A stretch of DNA of 64,000 bases. Source: Phoronis australis (taxonomy: Eukaryota > Phoronida > Phoronidae). The stretch is taken from positions 748,449-812,448 of the forward strand of contig NMRA01000071.1 of NCBI GenBank assembly GCA_002633005.1. The letters are read 5' to 3'. Numbering within the stretch: the first letter of the stretch is position 1; each line of letters begins with the position of its first letter. The notes below the pieces were generated by a model. The model was given only the letters and a program-made list of their open reading frames with translations, did no database searches and was not told the DNA's origin. The position numbers and the translations under genes were made by a program. Shown one piece after another: positions 11,631-22,400 of this stretch.

Positions 11631-13083
11631 AGGCGAAGGCAACCTTTTTTCATGTCATTTTTAGCAAAAATAATGTCCGTTGGTTATCCCAGACATATTT
11701 TACACTTAATTGTAATTTTTCGTAAATTAATTACTCGTCCTCTACTCCGGAAGTGACGTAGTGGGAGGCAAGAATTTCGCGCCAATTCGGCTCTGCATTG
11801 AGTTAAGTTTGAGGATCTGTACTACTTTTGTTTTTGGGCTGTTTTTCTAAGATTGTCGTCACCACATCCCATCGAAGAGTTTTCTATGACAAACTAGGTT
11901 GTAAGAGAACCCAATTACGTTGGATTTCGGGATTCTTTAGTTTGTATTAACTGGAGTCGGCGATCCATATCACAGTGACAGTAGTAATGTGAGTAACGGA
12001 GACATTGTTCATGTAGCAGTGGTGACGAGGATTTTTTTTTCACGGACAGTTAATGGGTGTGTATACTTTGTATGCTTGAGCCCGAGTATAATGAGGCAGG
12101 GTACGCACAGACACAACTGTCCTACTTGCCCCAGTGTCCCGCGACACACTCCCACTGGATGGCGACCTGAGCACCCAAACTGCTTACATCCCGCAGTGTG
12201 ACTCCCTCGCCACACACCTGGCAACTTTCTAAATAGCTCCAACACTTAAGACAAGTACACAATAAACTCATCTGTTGGTTGGACGACGAACTGCCCTCTT
12301 CACTGGGTGTCGTACTGGCCATTCACTCCCACAACTCAACGTCGCGGCAGGGCTGCTTACAGGCTCTGTGTTAGAGACAACAGCAAAAGGCCAATCACTG
12401 CTAGTTCCCAGAATTGCACGCTCTGTGCCTTCGGAGGCACGGGTGACAGTAGATGAAGTGCCTCCAGTCACTGTAGTGGCCATAGCTCGCGAAGCTTCTC
12501 GCTTCAAAAACGCACTTCTCGAGGGTGGCGACGGAGCACTGCCGGGAATCGACACCTACGGTATCGCACCCTTCTTCATGCGTTGTTTCGCAAGGACCTT
12601 CATCAATTCAGCGTACATATCTCTGTCGTAATCTGACGGCAGAAAATGCTTGCCACACACTCGGTAACCCTCCACTGCTTTGAGCGCTGCGTTGACGGGT
12701 AACGCTACGTTCTTCACACGAACGAGCCAAGTACGGCAAAGTGTGTCATCCTTTGGAAAGCGATGCAAAGCCTGGTATTCCCAAAGCGCGCCTGAGACGA
12801 TAATGAGTACATCCCGGTACGCAGCAACAGTGTGGCATGTTGTCTGACTCGTAAACAAAAGCAAACGACGACCGAACTTGTCACAACCGAGGTAGAACAA
12901 TGACTGACTCGACAGCTCTCACAGTCAGAGTATCTGAAAAGAAATTGGCGCGAAATTCTTGCCTCCCAAAACGTCACTTCCGGAGTAGAGCACGAGAAAT
13001 CAATTAAGTGAAAAATATGTCTGGGATAACCAACGAACCTTATTTTTTGCTAAAAATGACATAAAAAAAGATTGCCTTCGCCT
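11631..13083 (-). mobile_element. Kolobok-type DNA transposon (copy 2), non-autonomous, TTAA-flanked
   Basis: TTAA lies at 11627-11630 and 13084-13087. The ends AGGCGAAGGCAACC and the inverse with one change match copy 1 at 3426, and the internal THAP region matches too but in reverse orientation. Here the inverted arms are shorter (about 150 bp), because the left end carries different internal sequence, so the two copies have distinct deletions. It sits about 550 bp upstream of the lectin start codon. Confidence 0.8.
12100..12838 (-). pseudogene. Broken THAP-domain transposase fragment (Kolobok copy 2)
   Basis: On the minus strand an ATG at 12838 begins the same MP-x-CCCVPGC start as copy 1. 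It shifts frame within 30 codons, then continues in other frames with a THAP C-terminal part (VCGKHFLPSDYDRDMYAEL), a Ser/Pro-rich linker and the Cys/WECVAGH segment. A stop follows directly after GHWGK. Non-functional. Confidence 0.7.
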
Positions 13084-13283
13084 TTAACTTACACAAGATT
13101 GACATCTTGAAGTTATTTGCTTTGACCAAAGGCAGAAAACAACATGATTCATTCTGTTGTGGTTTTGTGAGTCTTGATTCAAATCGCCAATTCTCGCCGT
13201 TGTCTGCTAGTCACTCGCTGAAATTGAGGCCCGTAACTTTCTGTTAAATGCGCTTAAACTACTTTAGCTACTTCATTAGCTGC

Positions 13284-13345
13284 ACTAGTAAAGTGTAAGA
13301 AGTTACACTAGCAAAGTGTAAGAAGTTACACTAGCAAATTAACTA
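13284..13345. repeat. 23-bp tandem repeat, about 2.5 copies
   Basis: The unit cactagcaaagtgtaagaag plus tta repeats twice and then partially. Confidence 0.75.
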
Positions 13346-13609
13346 GTGTAAGACTGCCACCGCTGAGGTCAGGAGTTAAAATCAGTTTTGGGCTAATCTG
13401 AAAACACACTTTTCTGGTCGGTTGTGTCACTTTGAAGAAGAATTATATTTTTAAGTATTGTGCGCGTATTGTTCCAGAAACAGGATTTACTTTCGAAATA
13501 GTTTGGTATCAGTATGTCACATAGTTGAACTTTACGCAAGTAAAAAAACAAGCATCGATCAATTATTAACGGCTTTAGGTACGCAAATTAATTAGTAATT
13601 GTTCAGACA

Positions 13610-13798
13610 ATGCACGTTGCTTTTATAATGGCAATTGCGCTCTTGGCACTATTTATTCACCTCAGTAAAACATGGCCGAAGACATCTGTAACGGAATGGT
13701 ACAAACTGTGGGCTACAGCGGGCACTGCGCTAAGTCTTTGTTTCATATTGTTTCTCTTTATTATTTTGAAGCTGATTGGTCAGGAATTACTTGAGTGA
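13610..13798 (+). CDS. Possible small two-helix membrane protein (62 residues)
   Basis: The single open frame starts MHVAFIMAIALLALFIHL, a hydrophobic helix, followed by a polar loop with two tryptophans and a second helix SLCFILFLFIILKLI. Two AATAAA-type signals follow within 110 bases. There are no splice data and I do not recognise the family. It could equally be a chance frame in AT-rich DNA, whose codons favour hydrophobic residues. Confidence 0.3.
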   Translation: MHVAFIMAIALLALFIHLSKTWPKTSVTEWYKLWATAGTALSLCFILFLFIILKLIGQELLE

Positions 13799-14289
13799 AA
13801 AGGACATTATTGTGAAACGAAAATTAATTCAATTTATTTATTTGAGTTCTAAAACCCTTTTCAAAGTTAATAAATGTTATTAAAATAAAATGGCTAAAAA
13901 TTAAAATAAGTTTACACCGTGAATAATTACCTCGCACAATTAACGTATGCAGCGGGGGGTGACGCCGACTCTGGCTGGCACGTGTAGGGGTAGCAGTAGC
14001 TGAGAGTGAAAGGCATATCTAATAAAACATGCAGGACTTAGAGAGAACTTTTAATACATCACCTGTCAACTACCTCTTTGTGGTTCTGACCAGAAAATGT
14101 TTAATAACGAGCCGCAGTCAGTGAGCGCTCTGACACCTTCTCCAACGACCCACGTCGTCAACCCCGGGCCCACTCCGGCGTCGCAAATAATCATGCTTGA
14201 ATGACGAAGTAAAATATTCCTTTTCGGTAACTTTTACCACCTTTGCTTATGGCGAACCCTTAGTACTGGTCATGAAGAATGAAAACGCA

Positions 14290-14440
14290 AGACGGCGCGA
14301 CGACTAGTTAGTTTCGGCCGGCGGCGTGCTCACCCGTAGCCGGCGGTCCGCCCGGGCCGCCGGAAAGTGACGGTGGCAGGTGCAGGCAACGCAACGACGA
14401 GGAAGTTTCGGCGGTTTTCCCTCGCGAAACAAAGTGTGTC
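14290..14440. promoter_or_regulatory. GC- and CpG-rich island, candidate promoter/5' exon of the Tudor gene
   Basis: A block with repeated cggcggcg, cccgggccgccgg and gtttcggcggt strings stands out from the AT-rich surroundings. It lies 1.3 kb upstream of the first coding exon of the Tudor gene, which itself begins with a splice acceptor, so a non-coding exon must lie upstream. The promoter assignment is inference. Confidence 0.3.
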
Positions 14441-14837
14441 GTTAAAATGCGCGTTTGCAGTTTACTCCATACATCGTGCCACTGTTGGAGCGCACAGGAC
14501 ATCACTCGGTAGGCCTACCGGGTATTTCTAGAACTTCAGAAAGAGTACAAGTGTCAGCGACCAATAGATGTCTCTGTTGCAAACCAACACTAGGTGTCAC
14601 TGCTATCACAATGCCAGTTCCGGGCGAAACAAACGCATGCTTGTGAAGCTTCTTGTCTTGTCTCTTTCTTTTCACACAAGTATTCTTTAATTCTTTTCAA
14701 AGGCGAGGTATGCATAATCAACCTGAAAATTGGATAACCACGATCATCCCTATATGCCGAGTTAGAACGCTTGCAACAGTTGCAAAAATATCTTCTTTTC
14801 TGACAGTTCTGGTCCAAATTTAGCCTAGACCAACGGC

Positions 14838-15125
14838 GACAGTACCACCGACCGTTTCTTAGCAGTAGCCAAGTAGGGACGGTGGTGCCCCCGTAGGGCC
14901 GTTATACGTTGGAAGCTTTTCGAGGAATTATGCTTCACACTGATTAAACCATGATAGTCGCGCCGCTATAAGTACCGAAGGTGTCCCTCTGTGGGCGAAA
15001 GGTACTTATCGCAACGCGATTTGATGGTTTAATCTAACTTTAATCAGTCTTGAATCGAGGCATAATTTGCCGAAATGCTTGGAGCACCACCGTCTTTACT
15101 GTTAAGTAGAGATGGTGGCACTGTC
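14838..15125. repeat. Foldback element, about 140-bp inverted arms
   Basis: Nested pairs are inverted around about 14985: gacagtaccacc with ggtggcactgtc, gacggtggtgc with gcaccaccgtc, gattaaaccat with atggtttaatc, ataagtacc with ggtacttat. The arms share a core (aagcttttcg, gaattatgc, taaaccat, gaggaacacct-like) with the big inverted repeat at 55.3-56.2 kb. It resembles a hairpin MITE. Confidence 0.7.
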
Positions 15126-15644
15126 TAAATTCAGCCAACTTTGGATTATTGCTGATTATGAAATGTTCATGGGTTATCCGTCATTCCCCAAAACTCTTTT
15201 TAGGATTTGTGTTTAAATTATTGCAGTTTTGCTCAAGGGGCAATCAAAAGTGATTTTTCCTGGACAACTCATGATGTGAGAACTTGTAGACAAAAGCGTC
15301 GGAAATGATCAAAATGGGGACTGATTTAGAAGACTACATAGATTTCATCTTCATCTTTTATTACATTATCAATGAATCTGTCCTTATGTAGCTCATACTG
15401 CCCTAACACATGCCTTATATCACCTTCTGCGCTTTACTCTGGACCAATATTGTGCTTCATATTTCTATTATAAAAAATGTTAACATTCAAGTATTAGTTA
15501 ACGCCTTGTTATCTTTTTGTGTGAAAAATAACTTAAAATCAACACGATATCGTGGCAAAGAATACTACATGAACCCCTAGTTACATTTGGTGATTGACTG
15601 ATTGAAAATGTTACTTAATGGTTAAAAATTCATTTTAGGTATTG

Positions 15645-16437
15645 ATGGCATCTCCGACAGAAGTGTGTGTGCCAGAGGGTGTTCAGAAGGAGGTGCGTGC
15701 TGTCCTGTTATCCAAGATTGGTGGTGTCCCTCTCAAACAGTTCAACAATGACTTCAAGAGTTTGATAGGCCATCCCTTCAATTGGAGGGGCCTTGGCTTC
15801 TCTTCGCTTATTGACTGTGTTAAGGCCATGCCGAATGTTATAAGGTTGGTTCTTCATGTTCAGTGTTAGTCATCAAAAGTATTATTGTAGAGTGTTTTAT
15901 ATTTGCTAATGCATGGCAGCGGTTTGTTGGTCTTTTTTTTAAAACTACACATTTGGAGGTCACTGTGATAGACTGTAGGTTTGTGTTCTAGGATACAGCC
16001 CATTTTAAGATATAAGTCTTGCGATTTTATCTTTCCCGTGAACGAAGTAACTAGGAATTCATGGCCACGAGGTATATTTTGTGAATTGAAGTTTATAAAC
16101 AGTAATTGTGCTGCATCTTGCCTCATCTCTTTGTGTTTGATGCAACAAGTGTTCAACACATGGAGGAGTCTGATCAGTTGGTCATTTTTGTGCTGTTTTG
16201 TTTCTGTATTTTTATTTGTTTATTTTTGATTTTGTTTCTCTATATGTTAGTGTGCTGCATTTGTCTAATTGTATTTGGATATGTGTTTTAGGATCGACAG
16301 CAGCTCTGGTGAGACAAAACTTTACGGAATTGGTGATGGAACATCGTTCATGACTAAATCTCAAATCAAGGCAGCACGTGGAATGGTCTCCCCTGATCAT
16401 GTTGTCAAAAAGACTGATATCTCTGGTGCATTTGATG
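15645..16437 (+). CDS. TDRD10: LOTUS/OST-HTH exons of the TDRD10-like gene
   Basis: Exons 1 and 2 encode GVQKEVRAVLLSKIGGVPL, then GLGFSSLIDCVKAMPNVI and, after the intron, a strand with KLYGIGDG. This matches the winged-helix LOTUS pattern of TDRD5, TDRD7 and Oskar. The intron is phase 2 (AAG|gttggt ... tttag|GATC). Confidence 0.75.
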
Positions 16438-19400
16438 GTTAGTGGTGGGGAGGATCTTGGGTAAACAGGTTTCTGGAAGTAAATCTTGATTGAATAGGTT
16501 TCTTCTGATGAGGTGTTCTTGCTTTCTGTGGTCTCTGAAATTTGTGAAAAGCAGATTTGAAGTCTTTGCAACTAATGAGATGTGAGCACTAAATGTGTCA
16601 TTTTTAGTTGTAATAAATTCATATTTTGTGGAGGATGAATGATGGTCAGTTTGGTCAGTTTGGTCAGTCTGATTATCACTCGTAGCATTCTTCATGCACT
16701 ACATTATGATCATTTATTATTGTTTGATAACATCTAAATTATGACAATTGGCGATAAACCTTGTACGATAATTTTGTGTAACTCATGACAATTATTTAAT
16801 TATATGTTGCCATTGATATAGATAAATTCATGTAAAGAATTTGCCCAGATTGTGATCAACCAAAATTGCCTGTACAGGGGCCAAACATTCTGTTTGTTTC
16901 ATTGTATTTGAAAGCTCTTGGTCTATTTACCCCAACCTCATACCTATGTACATCTTTCGGTCATTTTTCTGCCATCTTCAAGCATTATAAGATTACAAGA
17001 TTTTAGATTTAGAGATACTATTTCATAAGTTAATTGCAGGAAATACTACAAATCTTTATTTTGTATCCATGGTGACTGGCAGTTCACACATTTGTGTCTC
17101 TTAGCAATATTCAGTGTCCTTTTCACTTTGTTTATATTTCAAAACTCACCTCAGAAAGGGATAACAATAGTAACATACATGTATATCTCAATGTTATTCC
17201 CTCAAATTTCTCCCCAAGTCTTGACATTGTTCTGTGTTAGAGCACTGTGTTTCCCTTCCTTTGCAGGCTCTGAGCCCGACCTGAGTAAGTTTGAGAAGTT
17301 CCTGCCGAACCTCAGTGGTCTGTACGCTGTCTGTATGAAGAGGGAGCCACAACACACTCAAGAGGTTATACTTACGTGACTCCATCCCTCACTGCAGTAT
17401 TTGTTGAGTTGCCTAGTAGACTTACTCACTATGAGTAATGACCAAAGCTAATCTTGCTCTGACTTTTCTGATTTTACAGTTTGTTCTTTTTGATTATTGA
17501 GCACAATTTAGACTGGTTCAACCATAATCAGTCCTTGTCTGCTTAGCTTAACATGATAATGTCATGAAATGAAAAGGCCTGGTTATTACTTTACTGTCGT
17601 TTGTGTAGACTTTTTTGTACATTCTGTTTTGAAAAATCTTTTTGCTTGTTTTGTTAACAGCCAACCTGTTCTCTTTCAGTCTGTTCGTGCGCTGTTCTCC
17701 ACTGTGGGACCAGTAGAGACTGTCAACTTCTCCAATCTGTGAGTTCATTAGAATGTGTGAAACCTGAATATACTTAGAAGCGTCAGCGTGGGTGAATTGT
17801 GTAATATGATTGTGTCCCAATTTTTCCAAGCTCTCCTTGTCACTAAACCTGGTTTCTGCCTATAAGGGCATACTTCTGCCTGTAAGGACATACTTCTGCC
17901 TGTAAGGGCATACTTCTGCCTGTAAGGGCATACCTCTGAAAAAATGACAATTCTTTCCATTTTTTCTTCTGGTTAGATGTATTCTGCACCATGTGCTGGC
18001 CGTTGTTAGTGATCAACACAGCTACGAGCATTTTGTTTACGGTGCAACCATGGACACTTTTCAATGCTGTATTTCTTCAAATTCATTGAATTTAAATGCA
18101 AATTAAGTTAAATTAAATTAAATACACCTGCTTTTCATTTTTCATATGTTTTGGTTTGTGTCTGATTGTGTCATATTTCGAGTTATATAATCTGTGAAAC
18201 TTGCCGTGATCATCGTGTCATTTTATTCCAGTTATGTGTTCATACGCTACGCTGAGAAGCTTCATGCTTGCCGTGCCATCATGAAGTTCAAGGACATAGG
18301 AGTCACCATACCCGTGGAGAGGTCGGCACGTACAAATTCACCTTCTCGAAATAAAAATACTAGTCAACTGGAAAGTTCTGGTCGCACAAAATTGCTTTCT
18401 CGGGGCAAACATGGTGGAGGGAAAAAGGGAAGTAGAGGTAAGTGTAATGAACGTGTCCTGGTCCAGCACAGCATGTGTATACAACACAGTGGTAGGATCA
18501 TAACAAAACAATTTCAATTGCAAATACAGACAATGCATGGTGTGCATTTGTTGGGATTAGTATTTCTTAGAAAGGAGCTGATCTCACTGGAATGTAATGA
18601 ACTCTGGAACCCTCCTTTTGGTCTCCATTGCACCACATTCACACAGCATTTTGTCCCTTGCAGTTCTCTTGTCTCCATTGCACCACATTCACACAGCATT
18701 TTGTCCCTTGCAGTTCTCTTGTCTCCATTGCACCACATTCACACAGCATTTTGTCCCTTGCAGTTCTTGTCCATGTGCTAGAATTTCAACACAGACTTAA
18801 GGCACAGTGAACTGGTAGTACTTGTCAGTTTTCATATTTTTGTTGTATTTTTCAAATCTCAGAGAAGTTTTAGGAATCATTTCATGAAACGTGCTAATGT
18901 ACTGAGTTTAGCTCAGAATTGACCAAAAAATGTTTTTTGAGACTTGAGAGCTTTCATTTTTACTTGAAAAAGCATAAAGTGTAAACCGAATCAGACATTG
19001 TACATACCTCACGACTTGCAATGAAGTGTTATGTTGCTTGTTTATCTCTTGATAAGTGTGGTTCTTTATTTAGCACTTACCTGTTCATCATCAGTTAAGT
19101 GCACATGGGATTACTAAAAAATAATCGACTGTCACAGGGCTGTTACAACTTGTTGTGAAGAATAACAGGTAATCGTGATAAGAATGTCTCAGTCATTATT
19201 CTGTGTCATCCTTTCAGATCGGCCTCCGCCAGCTGCTGCTGAGCCCTCTGTTGGAGTGCCATGTGTGTCTGATGATGAGATGCCCGAATTAGAAGCAGAT
19301 GAAGATTATTCACCTCCCCCTAGTGGTAGTGAGCAGAGTCTACCAGATGACAGCTGCAAACTGTTCTTAGGAAATATACCGCCTGATTTCACTGAGGTAC

Positions 19401-22400
19401 ATGAGATGAAAACTTAATTTTTTTATTTTATTTAGTTGTTCATGTATACCAAACTTAACGTCTGCTGCCATTTCATTCTACGCTATGTTTTTTTTGCCGG
19501 GACTCATTTGTTCCCATTCATTGTCCACCATTCATCTCTCACCGATCAGTAGTTGCTGTTTTTGTATACTTTGTGGTCGAATCTAATCAAAAAGTGTTAA
19601 CTTTCTGAATTGCTCATTTTGAATGCTTTCAGGCAAGCCTTTTGCGTCTGTTATCCAGTAAGAGAGTTGAGCGAGTGCAGGTGGTCAGGGAGGCCTTTAG
19701 ACCGTAAGTTAATCTACACCTCTCTGCCTCATGATGGAAGTTCATTCTATGTGTCAATGCTAGACAGACATGTTTGTTAACTTTTATCAGAAATTTCTCA
19801 ATGCAAAAACATTGATATTCACAAAGTGATTTTGCATCCAGATCCGCAGTTTATTTAAAAAAAAGTGTTTATGCACCCATATATTTATATGTGGATGCAT
19901 TGTGCCGTCATCTCTGTCCGTCTGTCTGGGCGGTGTCTTTTCGGCGTCTGCTGCTCTATCTCCAAAACGGGTTGACGTTTGTTCATGAAATTTTGCACAT
20001 GTGTTTCTTTCATGGATGGGACAGCATGAGCAAAGTTTCGGACGGATCCGACTACTGGTGTGCCCCCTAGTGGCAATTTTAATTTTTTACGTTTACTTCT
20101 GTATCTTCAAAGATCCTCAACATATTTTCATAAAATTTGGTATATAGGCATTTATTAGTGAGTCGACGGTATCCTCCTGTTTTTGGATGGATTTGATGTA
20201 GTTTGCGCCACCTAGTCGCCATTTTTACTGTTTTCGAGTCTGTTTTTAGCGTCCACCCCTCTATCAGCCAAACTGCTCTAAGCATGATTGTGAAAATTGG
20301 CATGTATGTTCTTACTATGAAGAGGGTGGTTGACGTTGATTTTGCGACTTTGACTACTGTGGCACCTCCTAGTGGTAGTTTTGTTATTTTGCGCATATGG
20401 CTATATCTCCTGAACCATTTGCAGGATCTTTACTAAGTTTAGTAAGTGCATTTTATGATGATGATAATGGACGACGACAACTTTGGAACAGATCTGACTA
20501 CTGGTGTGCCACCTTGTGGCAATTTTATTTGTTTACATTTATCTCTGTATCTTCAAAGGTCCTCAACGTATTTTTATAAAATTTGGTGTACAAGCTTCTG
20601 TTAGTGAGGTGACACTATCTTTCTGTTTTCAGATGGATTCGACCTAGTTTGCTAGGTTTGCCTAGTGGCCATATTTACTGATTTTGAGTCTGTTTTTTAA
20701 AGCCCACCCCTCAGTCAACCAAACTGCTTTCAGGATAATTGTAAAAATTGGCTTGTTTGTTTTTGCTATGAAGTGAACAGGTGACGACGATTTTCTGATG
20801 ACTTCGACTTATGTGGTGCCTCCTAGTGGCAGTTTCGTTTTTTTCGCCCATGGCTTTATCTCCTAAACCGTTTGCCGGATCTTCGTTAAATTTAATTACT
20901 AAGTTTATTTATATGAAGCTAACAATAGACATTGACTACTTTCAGGCGGATCCATTGAATAGTGTGCCCTTTTGTGGCAATTTCATTTTTTTCCTTTGTT
21001 TCTTTAAAGTTTCATGACGGATTTCTATGAAATTTAGTTAAGCTTACTATTAAAGAAGCAAGGACATGTTCCTGTTTTGGGATGGAATGTACGTTTTGCG
21101 CCATCTAGTGGCCATTTTTATGACACAAATAAACAACCCTAAAAGCACACCATTTGCGATGCATTTGTGTGCGCATTTCAACGCTCTGCGTTGCTCTTGT
21201 TTATAGTCTTTACTTGCCAGTCATCCTTGAACTTGAAATACCGACACGAGTTCACTTTGTTGATGGTTTTGCTTGGTAGAGAGAAGTTCAGTAACACCTT
21301 TATTGAAGTTCAGTAACACCTTTATTGTCAACTGGTCTGCACTATGCAGTACTGTGCTATGCAGTAGTGTGCTATGCAGTACTGTGCTATGCAGTACTGC
21401 GCTATGCAGTACTGTGCTATATGGTACTTCGCTAAGCGATACTGTACGATGCGGTAGACGTGTATTCTACTTTTCTCTGCAAAACTGCACTCTGCCATAC
21501 CATATTGTATTGCTCTTTCTTTCAGGTACGCCTATGCATACTGTCACAATGCCGACAATTTGAACTCCATTATTCAAGAGTTCAATGGCCTGAAGTTTGA
21601 AGGTCGCAGGCTTAAGGTTGCCAAATTCGTCCCCAAAGCTGTGCGTCGTGAGGCAATGTTTGAACAACTTGGGAGTACGAATGACACCAAATCAAAAGGT
21701 GGTGTTCAGAATATGAACTCTGACCACCAGAAGGCTGGAGCAGGTCTTACTGATGGTTGGTATACAGCACCACCTAGTGTGCGACATGGTGTGACATCGC
21801 GACTCCATTTGAGATTTTCAATCTAGACACTCTGGGGGTCGTGTCTTCATCAATTCTCTTCTTAGTTTTAATTGTAAAGTTGGCTATGTTGTGGTTTCCA
21901 TCGTCATGTGACTTTTCCTCAGTAGGTGTCTCTCTGTCAGTTGGCTCCCTATGACATGGCTTCACGATTGGGAAGTTCATGATCTGTTTTTTGTCTGTCA
22001 GAGGTCTCCTTGTATCAGCTTGCTGTGTATTAAATTCTGTATAATTTTGTGTCGCAGTAATTTTGGTGTTCTGTTTGAATCTTGTGTTTGGGCAAACAAG
22101 GTCTCTTCAGGCATTGTTACTGAGGCGACTGCGTGGGTGATTAGGAGGGTGAGAACGGTGTGTCAGGAGAACTGTGTCGGGTGATTATGTTGCTGCAAAT
22201 TTGGTCATTATTTTTATTCACTGGGATCAGTTCTTTTCTGCACTAATCTACTAACTTGTTGTTTATGTCTTGGTTTAGTCTTTGCATTTTTTGTTCATTG
22301 TGTTCTGTTCCTCATTGTTTCTATTCGCCATGTTAAGACAAAACAACAGAACTACTCTCCAAGAAGAACACCTATCAAAATCATGGCACCACCCGCAACA

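Noticed and set aside
18194-18781. 195-codon open frame read as one exon
   Set aside because: Only 18232-18437 is coding; the rest is intron held open by the 50-bp repeats. The donor gtaagt at 18438 and phase match to exon 6 support the shorter exon.
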